DNA of 64,000 nucleotides from positions 992,001-1,056,000 of the forward strand of contig NZ_CP158374.1 in NCBI RefSeq assembly GCF_040267705.1, written 5' to 3'. A program made the translations under genes and the position numbers. This DNA is from Agromyces sp. G08B096. Lineage in GTDB: Bacteria > Actinomycetota > Actinomycetes > Actinomycetales > Microbacteriaceae. The notes below the pieces were generated by a model that did not search any database, was not told the origin of the DNA, and saw nothing but the letters and a program-made list of their open reading frames with translations. Shown in pieces: positions 8,022-16,590 of the stretch (positions are counted from its first letter, which is position 1; each line of letters starts with the position of its first letter).

Positions 8022-9145
8022 ACGTGAACCCCTTCGATCGCGGTGCGGAGCGCCTCGGCCTGCGCCTCGGGCGTGACGTCGCCGATCCAGGCGCCCATGG
8101 CCGCCTCGGAGCCGGCGAGGAACTTCAGCTTGTCGGCGGCGCGGCGCGGGCTGGTGAGCTGCAGCGTGAGGCGCACGTCGTCGCGGCGCTCATGCACGGG
8201 CGCCTGGTGCCATGCCGCGATGTACGGCGTGGGCGTGTCGTAGAGCGCGTCGACGCCGCGGAGGAGGCGGAGGTAGACCCTGGCGAGCTCGTCGCGCTCG
8301 GCGAGGGTCGTCTCGGCGAAGTCGGGCACGTGCCGGTGCGGCACGATGTGGACCTCGATGGGCCAGCGCGCGGCGAACGGCACGTACGCGCTCCAGTGCT
8401 CGCCCCGCAGGAGCACCCGAGGTCCGGCGAGTTCGCGCTCGACGATGTCGGCCATGAGCGTCGGGCCGTAGGCGTCGATCGCGTCGAGCAGACGCTGGGT
8501 GCGCGGCGTGATGTACGGGTAGGAGTAGATCTGGCCGTGCGGGTGGCCGAGCGTGACGCCGATCGCCTCGCCCCGGTTCTCGAACGGGAAGACCTGCTGT
8601 ACGCCGGGGAGGGCGGAGAGCTCCGCGGTGCGCTGGGCCCACGCCTCGATCACGGTGCGCGCGCGGGAGACGCGCTGCGTGCCGAACGAGCCCTCGTGCT
8701 CGGGGGAGAAGCAGACGACCTCGCAGCGGCCGATCGACGGCAGGCTCCGCTCGAGGCCGATGCCGCGGGTCGCCTCGAGGGCGGCGGCCGGCGACCAGTC
8801 GTCGTCGGCGAGCCCGGGCCCGAAGGAGGGGGACTTGTTCTCGAACACGGCGACGTCGTAGCGGCTCGGGATCTCGGACGGGTTGCCCGGCGTCTGCGGG
8901 GCGAGCGGGTCGAGGTTCGCGGGCGGCAGGAAGACGCGGTTCTGCCGGTTCGCGGCGATGGAGATCCAGTCGCCGGTGAGCGGGTCCTGGCGCATGCTCG
9001 CGGTCGCGGGCCTCGGGTCGAGCTCGCGGGCGTCGATCGCCCGCTCGGCTCCGAGCGTGGTGTCGGCGTCGTCGAAGTAGAGCAGTTCGCGGCCGTCGGC
9101 GAGGCGCGAGCGGCGCACCGCGATGCGAGGGTCCAGGTCGGTCAC
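8018..9145 (-). CDS. galT: Galactose-1-phosphate uridylyltransferase
   Basis: GalT exchanges UMP between UDP-glucose and galactose-1-phosphate, the second Leloir step. The protein has about 375 residues and contains LGHPHGQIYSYPYI with the catalytic HPH, plus zinc/structural residues later in HIVPHRHVPD. I chose the GTG at 9145 (VTDLDPRIAVRR). The frame is open to an ATG at 9199, but that ATG sits inside the repeat operator and would put the operator into coding sequence. It overlaps galK by 4 bases and is divergent from the DeoR regulator. Confidence 0.92.
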   Translation of the reverse strand: MTDLDPRIAVRRSRLADGRELLYFDDADTTLGAERAIDARELDPRPATASMRQDPLTGDWISIAANRQNRVFLPPANLDPLAPQTPGNPSEIPSRYDVAVFENKSPSFGPGLADDDWSPAAALEATRGIGLERSLPSIGRCEVVCFSPEHEGSFGTQRVSRARTVIEAWAQRTAELSALPGVQQVFPFENRGEAIGVTLGHPHGQIYSYPYITPRTQRLLDAIDAYGPTLMADIVERELAGPRVLLRGEHWSAYVPFAARWPIEVHIVPHRHVPDFAETTLAERDELARVYLRLLRGVDALYDTPTPYIAAWHQAPVHERRDDVRLTLQLTSPRRAADKLKFLAGSEAAMGAWIGDVTPEAQAEALRTAIEGVHV

Positions 9146-9164
9146 GCGCCACACGATACGCGCC

Positions 9165-9200
9165 TTTCGTTTGGCAAACAACTCGGTTTCGTATTGCAAA
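9165..9200. promoter_or_regulatory. Two-repeat operator between galT and the DeoR gene
   Basis: TTTCGTTTGGCAAA (9165-9178) and TTTCGTATTGCAAA (9187-9200) are direct repeats matching at 11 of 14 positions, with starts exactly 22 bases apart (two helical turns). The first contains the palindrome GTTTG-G-CAAAC (9169-9179). This is what a DeoR-type regulator would bind cooperatively. The assignment to the adjacent regulator is inference. Confidence 0.65.
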
Positions 9201-9228
9201 GCGGATGCCTCCGCGGGACAATCGGCTC

Positions 9229-10080
9229 ATGTCCGAGCCCCTCGACGCCACCGGCCGGCGGGAACTCGCGCTCGCCCTCGTCGCCGAACGCGGGTTCGTG
9301 CGCGTCGCCGACCTCGCCGCCGCCTTCGGCGTGACCCCGGTGACGGCTCGGGCCGACCTCGACGCACTCGAGCGCGGCGGTGCCATCCGCCGCGTCCACG
9401 GCGGAGCCGTCCCCGCCGGCGAGGCCCGGCCGGCCCGACCCGAACGCGAGCCGACCTTCGAGGAAGCGCTCGAGACCTCGGTGCGACCCCGCCGGGCGAT
9501 CGGAGAAGCGGCGGCCGCGCACGTCCGCAGCGGTCAGAGCCTCATCCTCGACGTCGGAACCACCACGCTGCAGGTCGCCCGAGCCCTCCGCGCGCGCACC
9601 GACCTCGAAGACGTCACGGTCTTCACCAACGGGCTCTCGATCGCGCTCGAGCTCGAGCCCGAGATCCCCCGCTTCACCGTCATCGTCACGGGCGGCACGC
9701 TCCGGCCCAAACAGCATTCGCTGGTGCATCCCCTCGCCGGCTCCATGCTCGACGAGGTGCACGTCGACCTCGCCGTGATCGGATGCAACGGCGTCGACGC
9801 CGTCCACGGGGTGACGAACGCCAACCTCCCCGAGGCGCAGGTGAAGACGCTGATGCTGCGCGCCGCCGCCCGCGCGATCGTCGTCGCCGACGCCGCGAAG
9901 CTCGGCGAGGTCCACCTCGGCCGCATCGCCCCGGTCGACGCGTTCGGGCTGCTGATCACGGATGCCTCCGCCCCCGACGTGCTCGTCGACGAGCTCGAGG
10001 AGCGCGGCCTGCGCGTGGAGCTCGCGGGCACCGCGTCGGCACCCGCGGCCCGTGACGGCGCGGGTCATCCGACGCCATAG
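9229..10080 (+). CDS. DeoR/GlpR-family transcriptional regulator of the galactose locus
   Basis: The 283-residue protein has an N-terminal winged helix (ALVAERGFVRVADLAAAFGV, then TARADLDALERGGAIRRVHG) and a C-terminal sugar-phosphate sensing DeoRC domain with LILDVGTTTLQVARAL and VIGCNGVDAVHGVTN. Such proteins repress sugar operons until a phosphorylated sugar binds. It lies between galTK and galM, so galactose-1-phosphate or a related sugar phosphate is a reasonable ligand guess. The ATG at 9229 was chosen; an in-frame ATG at 9205 would overlap the end of the operator region. Confidence 0.88.
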   Translation: MSEPLDATGRRELALALVAERGFVRVADLAAAFGVTPVTARADLDALERGGAIRRVHGGAVPAGEARPARPEREPTFEEALETSVRPRRAIGEAAAAHVRSGQSLILDVGTTTLQVARALRARTDLEDVTVFTNGLSIALELEPEIPRFTVIVTGGTLRPKQHSLVHPLAGSMLDEVHVDLAVIGCNGVDAVHGVTNANLPEAQVKTLMLRAAARAIVVADAAKLGEVHLGRIAPVDAFGLLITDASAPDVLVDELEERGLRVELAGTASAPAARDGAGHPTP

Positions 10081-10090
10081 AGTGGTGGGC

Positions 10091-11029
10091 ATGACGCTGC
10101 CCACTGGCGAACAGTACGTGCTCGAGACCTCGACCGCGAGCGGCGAGGTCCGGGCGACGATCACGGCGGTCGCGGCCGCCCTGCGGACCCTCAGCATCGA
10201 CGGCATCGACCTGGTTCCCGCGTACGGCGAAGACCAGACGCCGCCCTCGGGAGCCGGCATCGTCCTCGTGCCGTGGCCCAACCGCATCCGCGACGGCCGC
10301 TGGTCGCACGACGGGGTCGACCACCAGCTGGCGATCACCGAGCCGAAGCTGAACAACGCCATCCACGGGCTCCTGCGCTACACCGAGTACCGCGAGGTCG
10401 AGCGCGAGCGCGACTCCGTCACCCTGGCGGCGACGGTCTACCCCCAGGCCGGCTACCCCTACCTCCTCGGCACCGCCGTCAAGTACGAGCTCGTCGCCGA
10501 CGGCCTGAAGGTCACCCACTACCTCGAGAATCAGGGCGGCGAGGCCGCGCCGGTCGCGGTCGGCACCCACCCGTTCCTGAAGATCGGCGACGTCCCGACC
10601 GACGACCTCGTGCTGCGTCTCGACGCGGCCAGCCACATCGAGGTCGACGACCGCCTGCTGCCCACGGGCGAGGTGCCGGTCGCCGGCACGGAGTGGGACT
10701 TCCGCGAGGGCCGCCGCGTGGGCGACGTGCGCCTCGACGACGCCTTCGGCGAGCTCTCGAGCGACGAGGACGGCATCATCGAGCACACGCTCACCGCGCC
10801 CGACGGCCGCGAGGTGTCGATCTGGGCGGAGGAGGAGTTCGGCTACGTCCAGGTCTTCACGACGCGCGAGTTCCCCGGAGAAGACGGCGACACCGCGATC
10901 GCCGTGGAGCCGATGACCGCGCCCGCCGAAGCGTTCAACTCCGGGCGCGGCCTGCGCTGGCTCGACCCGGGCGAGGAGTGGCGCCTGAGCTGGGGCATCC
11001 GCTTCCGCGGCTTCACGCCCGCGGACTAG
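10091..11029 (+). CDS. galM: Aldose 1-epimerase family protein (galactose mutarotase)
   Basis: The 312-residue protein of the GalM/YeaD-like beta-sandwich family interconverts alpha and beta anomers of aldoses, feeding alpha-galactose to GalK. It has VPWPNRIRDGRWSHDG with the conserved Asn-Arg, NNAIHGLLRYTEY with a catalytic-type His, VGTHPFLKIG with a second His, and AVEPMTAPAEAFN with the catalytic-type Glu. The ATG follows TAGAGT (10078-10083) by 7 bases, and GGTGGG in that spacer could also act as a ribosome site. It is just downstream of the DeoR gene. Confidence 0.88.
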   Translation: MTLPTGEQYVLETSTASGEVRATITAVAAALRTLSIDGIDLVPAYGEDQTPPSGAGIVLVPWPNRIRDGRWSHDGVDHQLAITEPKLNNAIHGLLRYTEYREVERERDSVTLAATVYPQAGYPYLLGTAVKYELVADGLKVTHYLENQGGEAAPVAVGTHPFLKIGDVPTDDLVLRLDAASHIEVDDRLLPTGEVPVAGTEWDFREGRRVGDVRLDDAFGELSSDEDGIIEHTLTAPDGREVSIWAEEEFGYVQVFTTREFPGEDGDTAIAVEPMTAPAEAFNSGRGLRWLDPGEEWRLSWGIRFRGFTPAD

Positions 11030-11041
11030 CGCCTGCGCGGC

Positions 11042-12220
11042 TCAGCGCACGCACGACCCCGAATCGACCGGGGCGTCGAGTGCGGGCGCGCCGGCCGCGA
11101 TCGGCGCGAGCGTCGAGACCGGCACGGCGTAGCCGACGTTCGCGACGTCCTCGCTCTTGGCGAAGACGACCCCGCCGACCTCGCCGTCGAAGGTGAGCAC
11201 CGGTCCGCCCGAGTTGCCGTGATCGACCTGCGCGGCGAGGGTCGTGACCTCCCGCGTCGAGCGCTCGCCGCCCTCCACGATCGTGAGCGGCGCGGTGGTC
11301 AGCACCTGCGCGGGGCGCAGCTGGTACGGCCCTCCGAACGGATACCCCGCGATCGCCGCCTGGGCGCCGTCGAGGCGTTCGTTCGCAAGTGCCAGGGGCG
11401 CCACGTCGAGCCCGTCCACCGCGATGACGGCGAGGTCGACCTCGGGATGGAACGCCACGACTCGACCCGGCAGCGCCCCGACGCCGGGAGCCTCGACGAT
11501 GGGCTCGTCCACTCCTGCGACGACGTGCGCGTTCGTCACGACCCGGTCGGGTGCCGCCACGAACCCCGAGCCCGAGAGGCTGCGGCCGCACTCGAACGCG
11601 GTGCCCGTGATCCGCACCACCGATGCGCCCGCCGCCGCGAGCTCGGGGTCGTCGACCGAGCCCGACGGCGCCTCCGGCGCGACGGTCGGGCCGCCGAGCA
11701 CCTCGCCGAGCCAGGGCAGCGCCCCGCCGATCGCCGCGGTGCGGAGCTCGGCCATGAGCGTCTTCGCGGGGGCGGGCGTCACCTGATCGATGCCGCGCAC
11801 CACCCAGGATCCGGCCACGGCCGGCGAGAGCACCGGCACGCCGAGCGCCGTCACACCCGACGCGACGAGGGCGACGACGAAGGCGGTGACGAGGGTGTTG
11901 CCGATGGCGCCGAGCACCCGGTCGAGGACGCCGAGCTTCACGGCCTTCGCCCCGGAGCGCAGCAGCCGACCGAGGGTCGCGCCGAGCCAGACCCCCACCG
12001 CGAGCAGCACGATCGCGGCGCCGATCGCCGCTGGGACGCGCCACTCCGGCGCGGGCACGAGCGACGCCGCCCACGGCATCACGAAGTACGCCGCGATGCC
12101 GCCGGCCACAAGGCCCGCGAGGCCGGCCGCCGTGCGGAGCAGGCCGGCACGGAAGCCGTTCACGAGCGCGCCGAGGAGCACGAGGACGAGGACGACGTCG
12201 AGGAGCAGACTCCAGGTCAT
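11042..12220 (-). CDS. MarP-family membrane-anchored serine protease
   Basis: MarP proteases cut cell-wall hydrolases in the periplasm and are needed for acid tolerance in mycobacteria. Residues 1-135 form a CvpA-like region with four membrane segments. The rest is a trypsin-like protease domain with triad H232 (TNAHVV), D262 (EVDLAVI) and S337 (GNSGGP). C211 and C390 are placed like the disulfide known in the Mycobacterium tuberculosis enzyme. The ATG at 12220 follows GGTGGG; the frame is open far upstream without support. The length (392) fits the family. Confidence 0.92.
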   Translation of the reverse strand: MTWSLLLDVVLVLVLLGALVNGFRAGLLRTAAGLAGLVAGGIAAYFVMPWAASLVPAPEWRVPAAIGAAIVLLAVGVWLGATLGRLLRSGAKAVKLGVLDRVLGAIGNTLVTAFVVALVASGVTALGVPVLSPAVAGSWVVRGIDQVTPAPAKTLMAELRTAAIGGALPWLGEVLGGPTVAPEAPSGSVDDPELAAAGASVVRITGTAFECGRSLSGSGFVAAPDRVVTNAHVVAGVDEPIVEAPGVGALPGRVVAFHPEVDLAVIAVDGLDVAPLALANERLDGAQAAIAGYPFGGPYQLRPAQVLTTAPLTIVEGGERSTREVTTLAAQVDHGNSGGPVLTFDGEVGGVVFAKSEDVANVGYAVPVSTLAPIAAGAPALDAPVDSGSCVR

Positions 12221-12349
12221 CCCACCACCCTCCCGCATCAGCCTGGGATCCGGCCCAGCGGGCCGGGGCCGGGCCCGGCTGGGGGGTCGGGTAGGGTCGG
12301 TATGCCCGCCGGCGGTCCGGCGCGGCTGGCACACGATGAGGAGTGACGG

Positions 12350-13390
12350 ATGCGCGTCGGGATGTTCCTGAACTACGCGGGCGGATTCCGCGAGGCGGCC
12401 GACGAGGTCGCCGAGCTCGAGGCATCCGGCGTCGACCTCATCGCGGTGCCCGAGGCGTACTCCTTCGACGCCGTCAGCCAGCTCGGCTTCCTCGCGGCGC
12501 GGACCGAGCGGATGACCCTCATGTCCGGCATCCTCCAGCTCTACACCCGGACGCCCACGCTCACGGCCATGACGGCCGCCGGGCTCGACTACGTCTCCGG
12601 CGGGCGGTTCGAGCTCGGCATCGGGGCATCCGGGCCGCAGGTCATCGAGGGCTTCCACGGCGTCGGCTACGACGCCCCGCTCGGCCGCACGAAGGAGCTC
12701 GTCGAGATCTGCCGTCAGGTCTGGCGCCGCGAGCCCGTCGTGCACGACGGCCGGTACTACCGCATCCCGCTGCCCGAGGGTGAGGGCACCGGGCTCGGCA
12801 AGCCCCTGAAGCTGATCAACCACCCCGTCCGCGACCGCATCCCGATCACCGTCGCCGCCCTCGGCCCGAAGTCCGTCGAGCAGACGGCTGAGATCGCCGA
12901 CGGCTGGCTGCCGATGTTCTTCCACCCCGAACGCGCCGGCGACGTCTGGGGCGAGGCGCTCGCCGCCGGGCGGGCCCGCCGCTCGCCCGACCTCGGGCCG
13001 CTCGACGTGTTCGCGAGCCCCGCGCTCGCGATCACCGACCGGCCGGAGCGCGCGCTCGCGGCCGTCAAGCCGAACCTCGCCCTCTACGTCGGCGGCATGG
13101 GCGCGCGCGGCAAGAACTTCTACAACGACCTCGTCGCGAGCTACGGCTTCGCCGACGAGGCGCGCGTCATCCAGGATCTCTACCTCGAGGGGCGGAAGGC
13201 CGAGGCCGTCGCGGCCGTGCCCGACGAGCTGGTGCGGGCCGTGTCGCTGATCGGCTCCGCGGGCGAGGTCGCCGAGCGGGTGGCCGCGTTCCGAGAGGCC
13301 GGCGTCACGACGTTGACGGTCACGCCGCTCGCCGAGTCGTCCGCCGACCGCATCGCGCTGATGCGCGCGTTCCGGGGGCTCGTGGGCTGA
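12350..13390 (+). CDS. LLM-class F420-dependent oxidoreductase
   Basis: This 346-residue luciferase-like monooxygenase-fold protein has MRVGMFLNYAGGF at the start, SGGRFELGIGASGPQVIEGF in the middle and ITVAALGPKSVEQTAEIADG near residue 170. These match F420-dependent LLM oxidoreductases common in actinobacteria, which use a deazaflavin cofactor. The substrate is unknown. The ATG is preceded by GAGGAG with 6 bases of spacing, a good ribosome site. It is divergent from marP. Confidence 0.87.
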   Translation: MRVGMFLNYAGGFREAADEVAELEASGVDLIAVPEAYSFDAVSQLGFLAARTERMTLMSGILQLYTRTPTLTAMTAAGLDYVSGGRFELGIGASGPQVIEGFHGVGYDAPLGRTKELVEICRQVWRREPVVHDGRYYRIPLPEGEGTGLGKPLKLINHPVRDRIPITVAALGPKSVEQTAEIADGWLPMFFHPERAGDVWGEALAAGRARRSPDLGPLDVFASPALAITDRPERALAAVKPNLALYVGGMGARGKNFYNDLVASYGFADEARVIQDLYLEGRKAEAVAAVPDELVRAVSLIGSAGEVAERVAAFREAGVTTLTVTPLAESSADRIALMRAFRGLVG

Positions 13391-13794
13391 GCCCACCACC
13401 CACCGCCCACCGCCGACCGCTCACCGCCCGGCGATCCGGGGCGCCGTGTCCGGTCACGGCGCGCGCGGATCGACGGCTCGCGACTGATTGCGTCACGGGT
13501 CTGGTGTCCGGAGTGCCGCCCGGTCTAGCGTGAAGGCACGCACGACGCCGTGCGGAAGGGGACACCTGGGGAGGAGCCGCCGTGACGGGAGCGACCGGGT
13601 CGGAACGCGAGCGACGGGGTTCCGTCGCCGGCCGCGTTCCCTGCGCTCCCGTCGGGCGGTGCCCCGGGGTACGATCGGGCGCGTAGTGGCCGAGGACGGG
13701 CGCCCGGGTCGGTGGCAGGATGCAGACTCGGAGCTATGGATGAGAGTTCGCCCGTACCGCGCTCCGTGAGCCGGCAGGCTGAAGGTCGTTTCCG
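13391..13794. other. Gene-poor stretch with two possible micro-ORFs
   Basis: No recognised gene lies here. A TAGCGT -10-like box (13526-13531) is followed by GGGGAGGAG and a GTG at 13582 that opens a 34-codon frame ending with TAG at 13684-13686. The G of that stop begins a second GTG frame of 27 codons (13686-13769). The encoded peptides have no recognisable features. The first is Arg/Gly-rich and could be chance. The ribosome site and the TAGTG stop-start overlap are the only support. Confidence 0.25.
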
Positions 13795-13866
13795 TGCCCC
13801 CGGGGAATTCCGACATCCCGACCCGCTGATTAAAAGTCAGCTGCTCTGCCTCTGAGCTACGGGGGC
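13795..13866 (-). tRNA. tRNA-Lys (anticodon UUU), with an unusual T arm
   Basis: Read on the minus strand from 13866, the 72 bases fold as a cloverleaf. The acceptor is GCCCCCG/CGGGGGC, the D arm is GCTC-AGAGGCA-GAGC, and the anticodon arm is GCTGA-CTTTTAA-TCAGC giving UUU. The variable loop is GGGTC. The T arm GGGAT-GTCGGAA-TTCCC is odd: the 53-61 pair is T-T, the loop starts with G instead of T, and position 58 is G instead of A. CCA is not encoded. An HNH gene begins 4 bases beyond its 5' end on the other strand. Confidence 0.75.
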
Positions 13867-13870
13867 GTGC

Positions 13871-14332
13871 GTGTCGACGAAGTGGTGCTCCGCCTGCCAG
13901 CAGTCTAGGCCACAGGCGGATTTCAACGCTCGAAGGGCTTCCGCGGACGGCCTGCAGAACATCTGCCGGGACTGCAATCGCGTGAAGGCGCGCGCCTATT
14001 ATCGGGCGCATCGCGAGCACCACGTCCGAGTGATCATGGCGCGGAAGGCGAAGATTCGAGAGGCCACCATCAGTCGGATCGCCGAGTACCTGTTGGAGCA
14101 TCCGTGCAGGGATTGCGGCGAGGCGGATCTGCGCGTCCTCGATTTCGATCACCGGGAAGGTGTCCGGAAGACCGCGGAGGTGATGCGGCTGGTTCAAGAC
14201 GGATACGCCTGGCCACGCGTCTCCGCCGAGATCGCGAAGTGCGACGTCAGGTGCCGCAACTGCCATGCGAAGGTGACGTACGACCGTCTCGGCGCGAACT
14301 GGCGCTCGGCGCTCATGTCGCGCCTCGATTGA
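13871..14332 (+). CDS. HNH endonuclease-like protein
   Basis: The 153-residue protein has an N-terminal zinc-finger-like pair of CxxC motifs (WCSACQQ and ICRDC) and a C-terminal HNH-type module: CRDCG near residue 80, FDHREG, and CRNCHAKVTYDR near residue 135. This is typical of short phage or integrative HNH nucleases. The GTG start at 13871 lies 4 bases past the 5' end of the opposite-strand tRNA-Lys. Base composition is visibly less GC-rich than its neighbours, which suggests acquisition. Whether it cuts DNA, and where, is unknown. Confidence 0.8.
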   Translation: MSTKWCSACQQSRPQADFNARRASADGLQNICRDCNRVKARAYYRAHREHHVRVIMARKAKIREATISRIAEYLLEHPCRDCGEADLRVLDFDHREGVRKTAEVMRLVQDGYAWPRVSAEIAKCDVRCRNCHAKVTYDRLGANWRSALMSRLD

Positions 14333-14391
14333 AGCCCGGCCGCGACAAGTCGTCCTGCCGCGACCGGACTCCACGCCCCTCGGCCTGCCGC

Positions 14392-15495
14392 TCAGCGCCC
14401 CCGGCTGTGCGCGGCGCCCTTCAGCGGCACCACCGTGAGCTCGCCGTCCGCGAAGACGTTCGTCGTCACGTAGAGCGACTCGGCGCGGATGGAGACGGCG
14501 CCGGGGCTCGGCAGATCGATGACGGGCGCGGCGACGCCGCTGCCGGCGCGCACCACCGAGACGCGTCCCGTGCCGTCCCCGCCGAAGAGCTCGGCGACGT
14601 ACACGTCTCCGTTCGGGGCGATGGCGAGGTTCGTGGCGCCCGCGAGGCCGGTCGCGAGCGTGGTGACCGCTCCCGAGCCGAGGTCCACGGCGACGAGCGA
14701 GCCGCGGGCGCCGAGCGACGGATCCTCCGGGCCGCCCGGGAGGAGGGTGACGAGGAGGCGCCCGTCGGGGGCGACCTCCACATCCGTCGGCACGGCCTCA
14801 GGGACGAACTGCTCGCCCGCGACGCACGCCGGGTAGCCGAACGCCCCGGCTAGCTCGGCGGTCGCGGTGATCGGCTCGCTGGGCGGCAGCACCGCGGCGA
14901 CGGAGACCACGCCGTCCGTGACCGCCCAGACGGCGTTCGCACCGGCGTCGGCGACGTAGACGGTGTCGCCCGCGATCGCGCTGCCGTACGGGTGCACGTC
15001 GAGAAGGCCGGGGTACGCGGCGGGCGGGTGCTCGGCCGTGAAGTCGTCGAGGCAGTCGGCCGGCAGATCGGGGAATCCATAGGTCTGCCCGCCGTCGGGG
15101 TTGAGCTCGGCCTCGGCGGCGGCGAGGTCGCCGAGCCAGGTCGTCGTCCCGTCCGAGAGCTCGTACAGGTCGGACTGCGTGTGGTCCGGCGAGGTCTGCG
15201 CGTAGACGACCGCGCCTCCGGCGGCGGCGGGCGCGCTGAGCTCGTCGGCCGGTGCGAAGGCCAGCTCGGTGACGGCGCCCCGCTTGTCGACGAGGCTGAG
15301 CGTGCCCGGTCCGAAGTGCTGGGTGACCACGGCGCGTCCGCTGCCGTCGACGGCGAGGCCGAGTGGTCCGGCGAGTCCCGTGGCACGCACCTCGGGCGTG
15401 CCGATCGAGGGCGCGGCCGCCGCGGGCGTCGCCGCGGCGATCAGGGCGATGGCCGCGGCAGCAGCCGCGGCGGTCGCGAGGGTGCGGTGGGTCAT
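14392..15495 (-). CDS. ScyD/ScyE-family secreted beta-propeller protein
   Basis: The 367-residue protein starts with a clear Sec signal peptide (MTHRTLATAAAAAAAIALIA, likely cut after PAAA). It then carries repeated NHL/SMP-30-like blades such as GLAGPLGLAVDGSGRAVVT, PYGSAIAGDTVYVADAGANA and GATNLAIAPNGDVYVAELFG. This matches the ScyD/ScyE family of exported propellers, whose function in actinobacteria is unknown. The ATG at 15495 is preceded by GAGGAGATC. It is monocistronic as far as can be seen. Confidence 0.83.
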   Translation of the reverse strand: MTHRTLATAAAAAAAIALIAAATPAAAAPSIGTPEVRATGLAGPLGLAVDGSGRAVVTQHFGPGTLSLVDKRGAVTELAFAPADELSAPAAAGGAVVYAQTSPDHTQSDLYELSDGTTTWLGDLAAAEAELNPDGGQTYGFPDLPADCLDDFTAEHPPAAYPGLLDVHPYGSAIAGDTVYVADAGANAVWAVTDGVVSVAAVLPPSEPITATAELAGAFGYPACVAGEQFVPEAVPTDVEVAPDGRLLVTLLPGGPEDPSLGARGSLVAVDLGSGAVTTLATGLAGATNLAIAPNGDVYVAELFGGDGTGRVSVVRAGSGVAAPVIDLPSPGAVSIRAESLYVTTNVFADGELTVVPLKGAAHSRGR

Positions 15496-15622
15496 GGCTG
15501 ACGATCTCCTCGGGTTCATGCGATCGAGGCCGGGGGAAGGGCGGAGCGCCCGGGCGGGTACCCGGACGGATGCCGCCGACCGCGGGTCAGGCTACGCCCG
15601 AATGTGTCAGGTGTCGAGGAAA

Positions 15623-15655
15623 CCTCAGTCCCCAGTCCGGGGGTCGCACCATCCG
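15623..15655 (+). repeat. Imperfect flanking repeat, left copy
   Basis: CCTCAGT, then CCCCAGTCCGGGG (15630-15642), then TCGCACC and ATCCG. The right copy at 18283-18316 shares the same 13-base core and similar flanks in the same orientation. The two copies bracket the XRE regulator/MFS transporter pair. The core can also form a short CCCC/GGGG hairpin. Confidence 0.5.
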
Positions 15656-15718
15656 GCAACCGTTCGGGCGACCGAGTGCTGCAGCAGGACCAAGGGATCC
15701 CCAGGGCCTCGCGGACGT

Positions 15719-16558
15719 TCACCCGTGACGGCGCGTGAGGAGGCGGAGTGCGTCTGCTGACGCGAGGTCGTTCGGAGTGTAGATCTCGAGGCGGTGGTCC
15801 GGGCTGTCCGGCTGCAGCCACACCTGGTAGGCGACGTTCACGGCACCGACGGTGGGGTGCTGGAGATGCATGTCGCCGGTGGTGCAGTCGGTGACCTCTC
15901 CGGCCGCCCACAGCCGGGCGAACTGATCGCTGCGCATGGTGAGCTCACCGATCAGACTTGCGAGTCGTGCGTCGTCCGGGAAGCGGCCCGCGGTGAGTCT
16001 CAGGTACGCGACGTGGATGCGCGCGAGTTCCTGCCAGTTGCTGTGCAGGTCCCGTGTGAGGGGGTCGAGGAAGAACATTCTCGGGACGGAGGGGCGATGG
16101 TCCACGTCACTCGCCGCGCCGAAGTCCACGTGTTCGGCGAGCAGCGCATGACCGGCTCGGTTCCAGGCGAGCACGTCCCCGCGCCGGCCGAGGACGATGG
16201 CCGGCGTCGTGTCGGCCAGCGAGGCGAGCAGCGCCAGCACACGGGGGTGCGGGTGCTCCACGGGCGGTTCGACGAGGCCGGCTCGATCGGCCTGGCGGGC
16301 GAGGTTGTGCAGATGGGTCGTTTCGACGTCGTCGAGCTCGAGCGCACGGGCCAGGGCGTTCAGGACCTGCGCTGACGCCGAACCTGCTTGGTCCTGCTCG
16401 AGCCGCGTGTAATAGCCGGCGCTGACCCCGGCGAGGTGGGCCAGTTCTTCTCGGCGCAGGCCTGGAACGCGTCGGCGGTCCCCGTAGGTGCGCAGCCCGA
16501 TCGCGTCCGGGGTGACCTGGTCGCGGCGGCTCTTCAAGAATGCTCCGAGGCTGTCCAC
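15719..16558 (-). CDS. XRE helix-turn-helix regulator with MmyB-like ligand-binding domain
   Basis: About 279 residues. Residues 1-75 form the XRE-type helix-turn-helix (GDRRRVPGLRREELAHLAGV, then YYTRLEQDQ), and the rest matches the MmyB-like ligand-binding domain (VLAWNRAGHALLAE, then TGDMHLQHPTVGAVNVAYQ). Such regulators often control an adjacent redox or transport gene. I chose the GTG at 16558 (DSLGAFLKSRR) since homologues start just before this motif and GAGG lies 3 bases upstream; the frame is open to 16615. It is divergent from the MFS exporter gene, its likely target. Confidence 0.85.
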   Translation of the reverse strand: MDSLGAFLKSRRDQVTPDAIGLRTYGDRRRVPGLRREELAHLAGVSAGYYTRLEQDQAGSASAQVLNALARALELDDVETTHLHNLARQADRAGLVEPPVEHPHPRVLALLASLADTTPAIVLGRRGDVLAWNRAGHALLAEHVDFGAASDVDHRPSVPRMFFLDPLTRDLHSNWQELARIHVAYLRLTAGRFPDDARLASLIGELTMRSDQFARLWAAGEVTDCTTGDMHLQHPTVGAVNVAYQVWLQPDSPDHRLEIYTPNDLASADALRLLTRRHG

Positions 16559-16590
16559 GTCCTCGAGCGTAGACAAGGAGCGGCCGGGGT

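Noticed and set aside
9146-9199. Longer galT start at the ATG at 9199
   Set aside because: It would place the two-repeat operator inside the coding region and adds residues unlike GalT N termini.
13488-13769. 93-codon plus-strand frame in the gap before the tRNA-Lys
   Set aside because: Arg-rich without motifs or ribosome site at its start; only its last 27 codons coincide with a possible micro-ORF.
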